From the NCBI GenBank assembly GCA_900471525.1, contig UCEZ01000026.1, positions 1 through 64,000 of the forward strand: a stretch of 64,000 bases of DNA. Direction: 5' to 3'. Each line of letters starts with the position of its first letter. Position 1 is the first letter of the stretch. Positions 54,518 through 63,018 of this stretch are shown piece after piece. Under the pieces are notes generated by a model. That model had not been told where the DNA came from. It searched no databases and saw only the letters and a program-made list of their open reading frames with translations. The position numbers were made by a program, and so were the translations under genes. The DNA is from Hyphomicrobiales bacterium. Lineage in GTDB: Bacteria; Pseudomonadota; Alphaproteobacteria; Rhizobiales; Rhizobiaceae.

Positions 54518-55809
54518 GATAGTTCCTTGTCTATGTGATCTACGAACCAGGTCAGGAGACGAACCCCCTCCGCGAAATCGCTCATCTCCATGGCCTCTTC
54601 GGGATTGTGGCTTCCCTTGTCGTTCCGGACGAAAATCATCGCCGAGGGCACGCCGGCGCCGGCGAAATCGCCCGCATCATGGCCTGCACCACTCATCAGT
54701 GAGATCGCCGACAGTCCGAGATGTTCGGCGCCTCGCAACAGCGTTTCATGAAACTGCATGTCCATTGCGACCGGTTGGTCGCCGGTTAACGGCGCGAACT
54801 CGAATGTGACACCGCGTCGTGCTGCGATCCGGTCCGCAGCCTTCATCAGTTCTCGCTCGACGCGTTGGAGCGTGATCGGGGAATGGCTGCGGGCATCGAA
54901 GGAAAACGTCACCTGTCCGGGCACGGTCGTGACCGAGTGGCTACCGGGATCGGTGAAGAACTGGCCGAAGGTCAGGACCAGATCGCCCTTCTCCTCTTCC
55001 TCGATCATCCGCCACAACTCATCCATGCCGGAGACCAGTTCAGCTACGGCAACCACCGCGTCTTGCCTTGCGATACGTGGCACTGTCCCGGAATGACCGT
55101 AAGTGCCCCTGCATACGGCGTGCCGGCAGCGGCGATTGCCGCGAATGGCCTGCACAACCCCAATCGAAAGGCCTTGATCAACCAAGATCGGTCCTTGTTC
55201 GATATGGAGTTCGATATACCCGCCGATAGCAGAAGGTTTGCGAAGCGGTGTCCCTATTCTGACCCGGTCTATATCGACGCCGGCCTCATGCATATGCTCA
55301 ACGAGCTTCCGCCCCGTGTCTACACGACGGGCAGCGTCCAGAACGGAAACCGGCAGCGTCCCGAGCAGGGCACGGCTACCGATATGCTGCGCACCGAACC
55401 AGGCACTTTCCTCGGCGCGGATAGCCAGAACCACGAGATCGCGCTGCAATGTCCGGCCGCTTTTACGGATCGCGGCAACAGCGGCAAGGCCCGCCAGCAC
55501 ACCTGCCAAGCCGTCGAAATTTCCGCCTTGCGGCACTGCGTCGAGATGTGACCCGATCATCAACGGCGGCTTGTTCCGATCTTTTCCAGCCAGCGTCATC
55601 GACAGATTGAGCGCCGCATCCAGCTCGACGCGAAGACCGAGATCTCGTCCGGCCTGGGCTACGATATTATGCGCCATCTGTTCGCCCGGCCCATAGGCGG
55701 CGCGGGTAAACCCGATCCCATCGAAAGAGCGTTCGCCAATCACATCGAAGAGCGGCTCGGCGAAGGCCAGTCCCGCCTCGATATCGATTTCCATATCCTC
55801 CACGTTCAT
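54514..55809 (-). CDS. N-carbamoyl-L-amino-acid hydrolase-like Zn peptidase family enzyme
   Basis: It has 431 residues of the M20/M28 amidohydrolase group (HyuC, AmaB, allantoate amidohydrolase). Motifs: MIGSHLDAVPQGGNFDGLAG (metal His, Asp), AIRAEESAWFG (Glu pair), YIELHIEQGPILVDQGLSIG (His) and GAGHDAGDFAGAGVPSAMIF near the end. These enzymes remove carbamoyl or ureido groups as ammonia and carbon dioxide. It overlaps neighbours by 4 bp on both sides. Confidence 0.9.
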   Translation of the reverse strand: MNVEDMEIDIEAGLAFAEPLFDVIGERSFDGIGFTRAAYGPGEQMAHNIVAQAGRDLGLRVELDAALNLSMTLAGKDRNKPPLMIGSHLDAVPQGGNFDGLAGVLAGLAAVAAIRKSGRTLQRDLVVLAIRAEESAWFGAQHIGSRALLGTLPVSVLDAARRVDTGRKLVEHMHEAGVDIDRVRIGTPLRKPSAIGGYIELHIEQGPILVDQGLSIGVVQAIRGNRRCRHAVCRGTYGHSGTVPRIARQDAVVAVAELVSGMDELWRMIEEEEKGDLVLTFGQFFTDPGSHSVTTVPGQVTFSFDARSHSPITLQRVERELMKAADRIAARRGVTFEFAPLTGDQPVAMDMQFHETLLRGAEHLGLSAISLMSGAGHDAGDFAGAGVPSAMIFVRNDKGSHNPEEAMEMSDFAEGVRLLTWFVDHIDKELS

Positions 55810-56699
55810 GCCTCTGTGCCCGCGGAGGCCTGGCGATACCAGTCGAGGATTTGGCTGCCGTTCATGAAAATCGTATCGTCGCGGGCAATCAGTGAATCGA
55901 TGACTTCGGTCAGATGATTGATCCGGTGGGCCACGCCGGAGAGATGCGGATGAAGCGGAATGGTCAACACGCGCGGCTGCCCCTGTTCGGCAATCTCGCG
56001 TTCGAACGTCCGGATTGTTTCTTCTATGCGCAACCGCATCTCGGCGGACGAATGTTTCTCAATGGCAAAGACCACGCTATCATTTATGTCCAGCCCATAA
56101 GGCAGCGACACCATCGGGCCGTGTTTGGTGACAAGCCGGGTCGGTATATCGTCGATGACCCATTGGCAGACATATTCGATGCCGTTGGCGCGAAGGTGAT
56201 CGAGCGTGTCATAGGTTTCCGACCAGCCAGGGCTCATCCAGCCGACGGGGCGTTTGCCGGTAAAGGCTTCGAGTGCATCAAGCGAGGCCTGGATCAGCGA
56301 CGCTTCGTCGTTTTCGCCGCCGAGCGCGCGCTGGTGCATGCCGTGGCCGATGAATTCCCAGCCCGCGTCTCGGACGGAGCGCGCCAGGCCTGGATAGACT
56401 TCCAGCACGCTGGCATTAATGCTCGCACTGACGGGAATATTGCGAGTGGTGAAGAGATCAAGCAGCCGTGGCATGCCGGCGCGGTTACCATATTCAGACC
56501 AGCAGAAATTGGGCAGGTCCGGCACATGCGATCGGCCATGTGGCGGAATGACAATGGTGCGCGGCGTGAGCTGGTCGTAAGCCCAGTATTCGATGTTGAC
56601 CACGACATGGATGATAAGCGGCTTGCCGTTCGGCGGTGCGAGCTTGGGATGCTCACTCGTCATTACATACGGCGCACGCGGATTGGAGGAAGTAACCAA
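55806..56699 (-). CDS. Polysaccharide-deacetylase-like hydrolase (PuuE/allantoinase type)
   Basis: This 297-residue NodB-fold protein contains TRNIPVSASINASVLEVYPG, GWEFIGHGMHQRAL with His ligands, VGWMSPGWSETYDTLDHLRA and RVLTIPLHPHLSGVAHRINH. It lacks a signal peptide, so it acts inside the cell, like PuuE allantoinase, and more likely opens a cyclic amide than deacetylates glycan. Co-transcribed with the carbamoylase that would act next. Confidence 0.85.
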   Translation of the reverse strand: MVTSSNPRAPYVMTSEHPKLAPPNGKPLIIHVVVNIEYWAYDQLTPRTIVIPPHGRSHVPDLPNFCWSEYGNRAGMPRLLDLFTTRNIPVSASINASVLEVYPGLARSVRDAGWEFIGHGMHQRALGGENDEASLIQASLDALEAFTGKRPVGWMSPGWSETYDTLDHLRANGIEYVCQWVIDDIPTRLVTKHGPMVSLPYGLDINDSVVFAIEKHSSAEMRLRIEETIRTFEREIAEQGQPRVLTIPLHPHLSGVAHRINHLTEVIDSLIARDDTIFMNGSQILDWYRQASAGTEA

Positions 56700-56701
56700 G
56701 A

Positions 56702-58225
56702 TCAGGCTCCCTGGATTTCGGAAATGGCTTCGGCCATGTAGCCGCTGTAGTGATCGCAGAGATGTCCGTGCAGGCGTTGGGCGCGATCGCGATTGGCTAG
56801 AACGGCCGGCATTCGCACAGCGCGGGCGGACGAAACGGCCTCGAGCTCGACATCGAGCAGGTTGGGATTGGTAAATTGTCCATCGCGATAGAGGATGCGC
56901 CCGTCCACCATAGTCAGCGTTGCGTCGCGGCCTTGTGCGCGGGCGAGGAATGCCTCCATAAGGGGCATGTCAGGATCGAGCACCGGCTCACGGGTTCGTT
57001 TTAGCGAGAAGGCCGTGAGGTCGGCACGCATGCCAACCTTGATCTCGCCAATTTCACCACCATACTGTGCGGCGATCGCCCCGTTGGTGGTCGCCATGGC
57101 CAGGAGATCATCGACCTCAGGCGGCGGCGGGCCGTTCCAGTCCGGTTCGCGGGCGAGATAATTGGCAAGCCGCAACTCGGCCAGGAGATCCTCATCATCT
57201 GCCATCGTATGATTGTCGGTGCCAATCGCCATCCGCACACCCTGGCTCATATAGCGCGCCATCGGCGCCACTCCGTTGCTGAGGCGGAGATTGCAGCCGG
57301 GGTTGCGCACCACCGTGGCGCCGGTGCGGGCGAGCACCTCGGCATCTGCGTCATCCGCCCAAACGCAGTGAGCGACGACAGTTCGCTCAGACATGGCACC
57401 TAGACGTTCGAGCCGCTGGAAGACACCTTCCGGATAAAGCTCTTTCATGGCGCGATGCTGCACCGGAGATTCCAGTGCATGCATATGTAGGCCCAGCCCC
57501 CTGTCTTTTGCATCGCGCGCCAGCACCGCCCACAGTTCGTCACTGACCCATTGCGGGCCGGCGGGGCCATAGCAAAGCCGGATCCGATCATGATCGCCGA
57601 AATCAACGAGCAATCGGCTCATCAGCGCCACGGTCGCTGAGCCGTCTCCGGCATAGGCGGCAGAGGATGGCGTCGAGAGCCAGGATTGCATTTCGTCATC
57701 CAACCCCGCCATGAAACAGACTTCTCGGGGCGGATAGACCACGCCACCCCGATCCATAGCGCCGACGCACATGGTGACGCGCAGGCCCGCCTCATCATAA
57801 CCGCGGCATTGGTCGCGAAATTCTTGCTCATAATTGCCTGTACCGAAGCTGAAATTGGCCTGCACTGCCGTCGTGACGCCGTTGGCGAGCATGTTGGCGG
57901 CCGTCAGTTTGGCCAGGGGATAGGGTTGGAGGAGTCCCCTTCCGCGTCTTTGCGCAATCCAGGTTTCCAGGGGGCGGTCATGATGACCGATCTGCAGCTG
58001 ACTGAGCCCTCGCCCATGTTGATGAGCATTGATCAGCCCCGGCATCAACAGGCAGTCGTCCAGATCGACGATTTCCCCATCGGGCCAACGGGTCAGGAGT
58101 TCGTTTGCCGGCGCGATACCTGCGATCTGCGTTCCCTTCGTGACGACTGCCCATTTGTGTCGCAGCGTCTTAGCGCTGGGGCACGTCAGCAGCCACTCGG
58201 GCCGCAAAATTGTTATATCGGACAT
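56702..58225 (-). CDS. Metal-dependent amidohydrolase (cytosine/guanine-deaminase-like, TrzN/AtzB group)
   Basis: It has 507 residues. Metal and catalytic motifs: LINAHQHGRGLSQLQ (HxH), LGLHMHALESPVQHRAMKE (His, Glu), VVAHCVWADDADAEVLARTG (His) and MAIGTDNHTMADDEDLL (Asp). Family members deaminate or hydrolyse nucleobases, triazines and related N-heterocycles. It is the first gene of the operon and has two GCT-N9-AGC elements upstream. It probably performs an early step on a heterocyclic substrate. Confidence 0.88.
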   Translation of the reverse strand: MSDITILRPEWLLTCPSAKTLRHKWAVVTKGTQIAGIAPANELLTRWPDGEIVDLDDCLLMPGLINAHQHGRGLSQLQIGHHDRPLETWIAQRRGRGLLQPYPLAKLTAANMLANGVTTAVQANFSFGTGNYEQEFRDQCRGYDEAGLRVTMCVGAMDRGGVVYPPREVCFMAGLDDEMQSWLSTPSSAAYAGDGSATVALMSRLLVDFGDHDRIRLCYGPAGPQWVSDELWAVLARDAKDRGLGLHMHALESPVQHRAMKELYPEGVFQRLERLGAMSERTVVAHCVWADDADAEVLARTGATVVRNPGCNLRLSNGVAPMARYMSQGVRMAIGTDNHTMADDEDLLAELRLANYLAREPDWNGPPPPEVDDLLAMATTNGAIAAQYGGEIGEIKVGMRADLTAFSLKRTREPVLDPDMPLMEAFLARAQGRDATLTMVDGRILYRDGQFTNPNLLDVELEAVSSARAVRMPAVLANRDRAQRLHGHLCDHYSGYMAEAISEIQGA

Positions 58226-58246
58226 GAGAACTCCTGACCAATCATT

Positions 58247-58274
58247 GCTTTGTATATAAGCTATTATATTTAGC
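58247..58274. promoter_or_regulatory. Two overlapping putative operators, GCT-N9-AGC type
   Basis: GCTTTG-TAT-ATAAGC (58247-58261) and GCTATT-ATA-TTTAGC (58260-58274) share two bases, as in the pair at 52533-52560. They begin 22 bp upstream of the amidohydrolase start. Confidence 0.55.
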
Positions 58275-58408
58275 TATATCAATGTGTAAAATTGGCGGGC
58301 GGCGTTTTTTTGCTCCCACGACGAGAGTCGGTTTGAATAGGCGGCGAAGGCAAAAACTGAGATTGCCACAGATTAACGTATTGAAATATTTACGAACCTC
58401 CGAAACCG

Positions 58409-58444
58409 GACAGGGATACGATCGACGCCGAGCGTATCCCTGTC
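58409..58444 (-). terminator. Long perfect inverted repeat between convergent-spaced operons
   Basis: GACAGGGATACG (58409-58420) and CGTATCCCTGTC (58433-58444) form a 12-bp perfect stem with a 12-nt loop, 26 bp downstream of the MFS stop on its strand. Likely a terminator-type hairpin, though without a T-run. Confidence 0.55.
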
Positions 58445-58469
58445 TCATGTTGAATAATAGCAATCTAGA

Positions 58470-59708
58470 TCAAGGACTTAAGCGCGTAGGCGGCGGGTCA
58501 GTGTACCAGCGGGAACTTGATGCCCTGACTGCCAACGCGATCATGACGAATGCAACCGCCCCTGCGAGCCCCGCGGCCGTGACGACCCAGAGAGAAGTCG
58601 GCACGCCCAACCCCGCCATGGATACCGACATCGCGACCGGCGCCACTGCTGACGTAATCTGCTTTGCGGACGTGCACCAGCCGAGCCTTGCGCCATAACC
58701 GTTGCGTCCGAACAGCTCGAGCGGCAACGTCCCGCCCACAATGCTGGTCAGACCCGATCCCAGGCCCATGCAGATCGCGAAGATCACGGCGCCCGGGAAC
58801 CATGGAGTCGTGGCAAGTAGGACCACGATCCCGATCGGCATGAGCACGGTTGCGATGACGGCAAGCCATGCCTGGGAAAGGCCTCCACCAAACAGCAGAT
58901 TGATCAGTCGGCTGGCAACTTGAGCTGGGCCAAACAGGGAAGCGATGAGAAGGCCGGCGGTTCCGAGGCCGAGCGCCTGGGTGAGAGGCACCATGTGGAC
59001 GAGCATAGCAGAGAGCGCGTAGCCTTCTACCGCGAACCCGAGAAGCATGAGGACGAAGATCAGCGTACCGTTGCGCGGCGGCCTGACGGTTTCGTTGGGC
59101 GAACCATGGGTTCTTGCCGCGGTGACCGCACCTGATGTCAGCCGCGCCAGGGCCGCATGCACCGGTAGGCAGACGACCACATGCATTGCGGCATACAGCA
59201 GGAGAACCTCTCGCCAGGACATGGACGCATGCAGCCATGTCGTCAGTGGCCAGAACAGGCTCGACGCGAACCCGGCAATCAGCGTGAGATGAACGATCGA
59301 GGTCTGACCGCGACGTCCGCCCGCCTGTACGATCGCCGTAAACGCCGTCGAATAAAGAACACCCGCCGACACGACCTGCATCAGTGTGAGAGCGACGGCG
59401 AAGCTCACCGATCCCGGCGAGATCGCCGTAAGGACGAGCGTTAGCGCGGATCCGATCGACCCGATGGCCATCACTCGCCCGGCACCCCACTTATCTGCGA
59501 CGTTGCCGGACAATGGGGCCGCGAAAGCACCGATTAGCAATGCTGCGGAGAACGCGCCGAAGACCCATTGTTCCGACACCGCGAGGTCGCGGGCGATGTC
59601 GGGAACGAGGATACTGAGACAGTAGTAGAGGGTGCCGTATCCGATGATCTGCGTCGCGCCCAATCCCGCGATCGCCCACACTGGCAGTTTCGCATCGGGC
59701 ATCGTCAT
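58470..59708 (-). CDS. Major facilitator superfamily exporter in an ars-type operon
   Basis: It has 412 residues from ATG 59708, which overlaps the upstream flavoprotein stop by ATGA; the frame is open further but codes arsenic-flavoprotein sequence in another frame there. About 12 membrane helices; the loop 2-3 motif is GNVADKWGAGRVMAIGS. Its partner genes (Cys-rich flavoprotein and ArsR-type repressor) suggest an arsenical exporter like the MFS proteins ArsK/ArsJ. The exact substrate is inferred from context only. Confidence 0.82.
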   Translation of the reverse strand: MTMPDAKLPVWAIAGLGATQIIGYGTLYYCLSILVPDIARDLAVSEQWVFGAFSAALLIGAFAAPLSGNVADKWGAGRVMAIGSIGSALTLVLTAISPGSVSFAVALTLMQVVSAGVLYSTAFTAIVQAGGRRGQTSIVHLTLIAGFASSLFWPLTTWLHASMSWREVLLLYAAMHVVVCLPVHAALARLTSGAVTAARTHGSPNETVRPPRNGTLIFVLMLLGFAVEGYALSAMLVHMVPLTQALGLGTAGLLIASLFGPAQVASRLINLLFGGGLSQAWLAVIATVLMPIGIVVLLATTPWFPGAVIFAICMGLGSGLTSIVGGTLPLELFGRNGYGARLGWCTSAKQITSAVAPVAMSVSMAGLGVPTSLWVVTAAGLAGAVAFVMIALAVRASSSRWYTDPPPTRLSP

Positions 59709-61105
59709 ACGCTCTCTGCGACTTTCACTGGCGCTGCCTTCGTGCCGCATCCGCATCCAGACTTGCCTTCGTCCTTCGCCACCGCGTCGGCGACGCAGCA
59801 TGCGTCCTCCCGTGCCGGAGCAGGCCCGCCGCAACATCCCGCGGACACCGCCGTTTTGATATCGACGGAGCAGACGCCGGTTTCTGGCAGCACCAATTCC
59901 ACCCGGCGGGCCGCCTCGTAGTCGCCAACGATCTCGGCGACAATGGAGCGGACCTGCTCGTACCCGGTCTTCATCAGAAAGGTCGGCGCGCGGCCGTAGC
60001 TTTTCGACCCGACGATGAAGAAGTCATTTTCGGGATGTGAAAGCTCCTCGACGCCATGCGGTGGTACCGTGCCGCAGGAATGCAGATTGGGGTCGATGAG
60101 CGGGGAAAGCGCCGAAGGCGCTTCCACGGTGGGATCGACCTCGACGCGTAGCTCTCGCAGGAACGAGAAGTCGGGCCGAAAGCCAGTGGTCACCACGATC
60201 TGGTCGACGGCAAGCTCAATCGGCTCGCTTCCTGTCCGCGCACGAACCGTCACCCGGTCCCCGTCGGCGATAACGGCGTCGGCGCAGAAGCTCGTCAGCA
60301 TGTTGAGTCTTCCGTCATCCATGGCCTTCTTGGCGGCCAGGCCCAGCGCGCCACGCTCAGGCAGTTGGTCGTTCAGGCCGCCGCCGAGCAGGCGGTCGAC
60401 ACCTTGGTGGCGGAGCGCCCAGACGATTTCCGTCCTGGGATCGATGTCCTGCAGGTCTATGAGGGCGATCGCGACGTTGATGGCGGAATGCCCGCTTCCG
60501 ATGACCAGCGTCCGCTTGCCGAGGAATTCGTCCCGGCGCGCACCGGCAACGTCAGGAATGCCATAGGAGATCTTTGTTGACGCCTGTTCTCCAGGCACGG
60601 GTAGGCCATGCACGCCCATCGGGTTCGGTTGGCTCCAGGTTCCCGATGCGTCGATTACCGCACGCACGACGACGTCGTGTTCGAGCCCGTCCTCAGAGTA
60701 ACGCACCACGAACGGTGCTTCGTCGCGTCCCGCAGACGACACTTTGTTCAGACCCTTCTTCGTCACCGCCGTCACGGTCGCACCGAGCTTAAGGCCGACT
60801 CGGATCGACGGGACGGCGCCGAGCGGCGCGAGATACTCCTCGACGAGCTCCTTGCCGTTCGGAAGATAGTCCGGGTTCGGCGCCTCCCAGCCCTGGGATT
60901 CCAGGAGACGTCGGGCGGCATCGTCGACATTGTATTTCCAGGGTGAGAAGACACGGACGTGTCCCCACTCGAGGAGTGACGCGCCGACCGATGCGCCCTT
61001 CTCGAATACAATCGGCTCGACACCTCGTTCAACGAGACGCGCCGCTGCGGCAAGCCCGACCGGTCCCGCGCCGATGACCGCCACTGGAAGTCCTACATTC
61101 TGCAT
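59705..61105 (-). CDS. Flavoprotein monooxygenase with Cys-rich tail (ArsO-like)
   Basis: This 466-residue two-dinucleotide-binding flavoprotein has FAD-binding VAVIGAGPVGLAAAARLVER at the N-terminus and an NADPH-binding TLVIGSGHSAINVAIALID near the middle. The last 50 residues carry Cys clusters (AGCCGGPAP, DACCVADA, GCGCGTK), suited to bind trivalent arsenicals or other soft metals. ArsO-type enzymes occur in ars operons and are thought to oxidise organoarsenicals. It lies between arsR and the exporter. Confidence 0.82.
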   Translation of the reverse strand: MQNVGLPVAVIGAGPVGLAAAARLVERGVEPIVFEKGASVGASLLEWGHVRVFSPWKYNVDDAARRLLESQGWEAPNPDYLPNGKELVEEYLAPLGAVPSIRVGLKLGATVTAVTKKGLNKVSSAGRDEAPFVVRYSEDGLEHDVVVRAVIDASGTWSQPNPMGVHGLPVPGEQASTKISYGIPDVAGARRDEFLGKRTLVIGSGHSAINVAIALIDLQDIDPRTEIVWALRHQGVDRLLGGGLNDQLPERGALGLAAKKAMDDGRLNMLTSFCADAVIADGDRVTVRARTGSEPIELAVDQIVVTTGFRPDFSFLRELRVEVDPTVEAPSALSPLIDPNLHSCGTVPPHGVEELSHPENDFFIVGSKSYGRAPTFLMKTGYEQVRSIVAEIVGDYEAARRVELVLPETGVCSVDIKTAVSAGCCGGPAPAREDACCVADAVAKDEGKSGCGCGTKAAPVKVAESV

Positions 61106-61162
61106 CTCTTTCTCCTTTTATATTTCCAGAAGGATCGAATTATAAAGACAAAAAAGGGGCGG

Positions 61163-61489
61163 TCAGGGCGCCACCTCGTTTTCGTCGTTCGCCGCCACGC
61201 ATCCCTCGTCGGCACAGCATTCTTCCGCGAGGAATCCGATCAGCGATTGCATGCACGAATAGTCTGCCCGGCAGATAAGGGTCGTCGCCTGCCGTTCCTG
61301 AGACGCTAGCCCGGTGTCCACCAGGCGCTTGAGGTGATGGGACAATGTTGATGCTGGAATGCCGACCCGCTCCTGCAACTGGCCGACCGGAATGCCCGTT
61401 CGACCTGCCCGCACCAGAACGCGGTAGATCTTAAGACGGGACGGATTGCCCAGCGCTTCGAGCCGCGATGCTGCTTTTTCGATAATCAT
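61163..61489 (-). CDS. arsR: ArsR-family repressor
   Basis: It has 108 residues with a winged helix-turn-helix: LEALGNPSRLKIYRVLVRAG, VGIPASTLSHHLKRLVDTGL. The C-terminal tail carries Cys residues (ICRADYSCMQ, AEECCADEGCVA), as in ArsR proteins of the C-terminal-cysteine type that bind As(III). First gene of the operon with the ArsO-like enzyme and exporter, which it would repress without arsenite. Confidence 0.88.
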   Translation of the reverse strand: MIIEKAASRLEALGNPSRLKIYRVLVRAGRTGIPVGQLQERVGIPASTLSHHLKRLVDTGLASQERQATTLICRADYSCMQSLIGFLAEECCADEGCVAANDENEVAP

Positions 61490-61658
61490 GGAAATAAGCT
61501 AACGAGTCGCGCCTTCCGCGTCAATCTCTATTTCTAAGATTGTCGAAATAGCGATGCGCTCGTGGCCTATGCTAAGGCCAATGATGTACGGCAGCACCGA
61601 ACGCGAAGCTTCGGCCAAAAGGACCAAAGCGATTGACCTGAAGGCGTTATGGCAAACA

Positions 61659-62670
61659 TCAAAGCCGAATCACGAAGCGCCCCCCGGCTCTGCCTTTTTC
61701 AAGCGTCGATAAGGCAAGCGAGACTTCATCGAGTGAGATTTCCTCGATCTCACACTCCAGCGGCTTTTCCGCATGCATGGCGACGACCGCGCGCATTTCC
61801 TCGCGGGTGCCGACACTGGTTTCCGGTGATGGTAACGCCGGTTGCTGTCAGCCATTCCTGGTTCAACGGGACGGGCTTCGAGACCATCGCAGCCGCGACG
61901 ATCCTGCCGCGCGGGCGGACCGCAGCCACCATGGCGTCCCAGGTCGCGGTCGTTGGGGCGAAGTTAATGCAGATATGGAATTTTGGATCGTATCCCGCGA
62001 GCCTTTCGACCAATCCCGCATCGGCCAAGTCGATCCACTCCGCTCCATAACGGCGTGCGATCTCGAGTTTGGTTGGACTGCTGTCGATGGCGAGAACCCT
62101 CGCGCCGAGTCGGGTCGCGATTTGCACGGCATAAAGACCCAGTCCCCCGCACCCAAAGATGGCGCAGGTCTCGCCGGCCTTGAGGCCCGCGCGCCGGATG
62201 GCGCCGTAGGCAGTGACGCCGGCGCACATAATGGGCGCGGTCGTAACCGGGTCCATTTCGGCCGGTAGCGCCACGGCGAAGCGGGTGTCTGCAACGACGT
62301 ATTCAGCAAATGCGCCGGGCACATGCAGCCCATGAGCGCGCTGGTGCTGGCAGAATGGCTCTGCTTCGTCGAGGCACTCGTTGCAGCGGCCACAGGTGTC
62401 GTGCAGCCATGGCACACCCACCGGGTCGCCCACGTCCCAGCCGGTGACCCCCGCTCCGAGGGCGATGATCGTGCCAACTCCCTCATGGCCGAGGATAAAT
62501 GGCGAGGGCGCTTCGGGAGGAACGAAATCGGCCTTCCAAATATGGACGTCGCTGTGGCAGACCCCGCAGGCCCTAAGCTTGATCAAGATCTGTCCTTCGC
62601 CCGGTTGCGGAACCTCTACGCATGTGACCGACAAGGGTTCGCTATGTGCGGTCATCACGGCGGCTTTCAT
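61659..62670 (-). pseudogene. Zinc alcohol dehydrogenase (AdhP type), frameshifted near the end
   Basis: From ATG 62670 the protein has the zinc sites ACGVCHSDVHIWKADFV, GHEGVGTI and the structural Cys cluster CGRCNECLDEAEPFC, and NAD-binding FGCGGLGLYAVQIA. After GVTITG near 61828 one extra base shifts the frame; the next frame continues with the expected TREEMRAVVAMHAEKPLECE and LSTLEKGRAGGRFVI to TGA at 61659. The last 50-60 residues are therefore lost from the main frame. It is either a recent pseudogene or a sequencing error. Confidence 0.82.
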
Positions 62671-63018
62671 CAGAATAGCTTTCAACACGATGTGTTTGTT
62701 CCTAGTTGAATCTAGCGGCTTCACTAGGTTGCTCGCCGGCAATTTGGCGACGCCATCGGGCCAGGCCTTGTCGGGCTAGCCCCGCGCCAAGTTTGGTTCA
62801 ACGGTGGAGCCTCATTCCCAACTCCCCACGGCCGCATGAGCTCAAAGACTTGATCGGATCCATGTGGATCATTGATGGATTTCCTCCTCAGATTCCCCTC
62901 ACGAACCACTGCCCGTGATAGCGTCAACAATGAACCTACAAGCGGTCATCCATTCGCTGACGGTGGTGTATTGCAGCGAGCGACATGCTCGCACCTTGAA
63001 CGAGTGCGTAGCGGGGCA
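62671..63018. other. Intergenic, no gene supported
   Basis: Short overlapping frames only. It holds the promoter side of the alcohol dehydrogenase and the 3' end region of the solute-binding protein gene. Confidence 0.5.
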
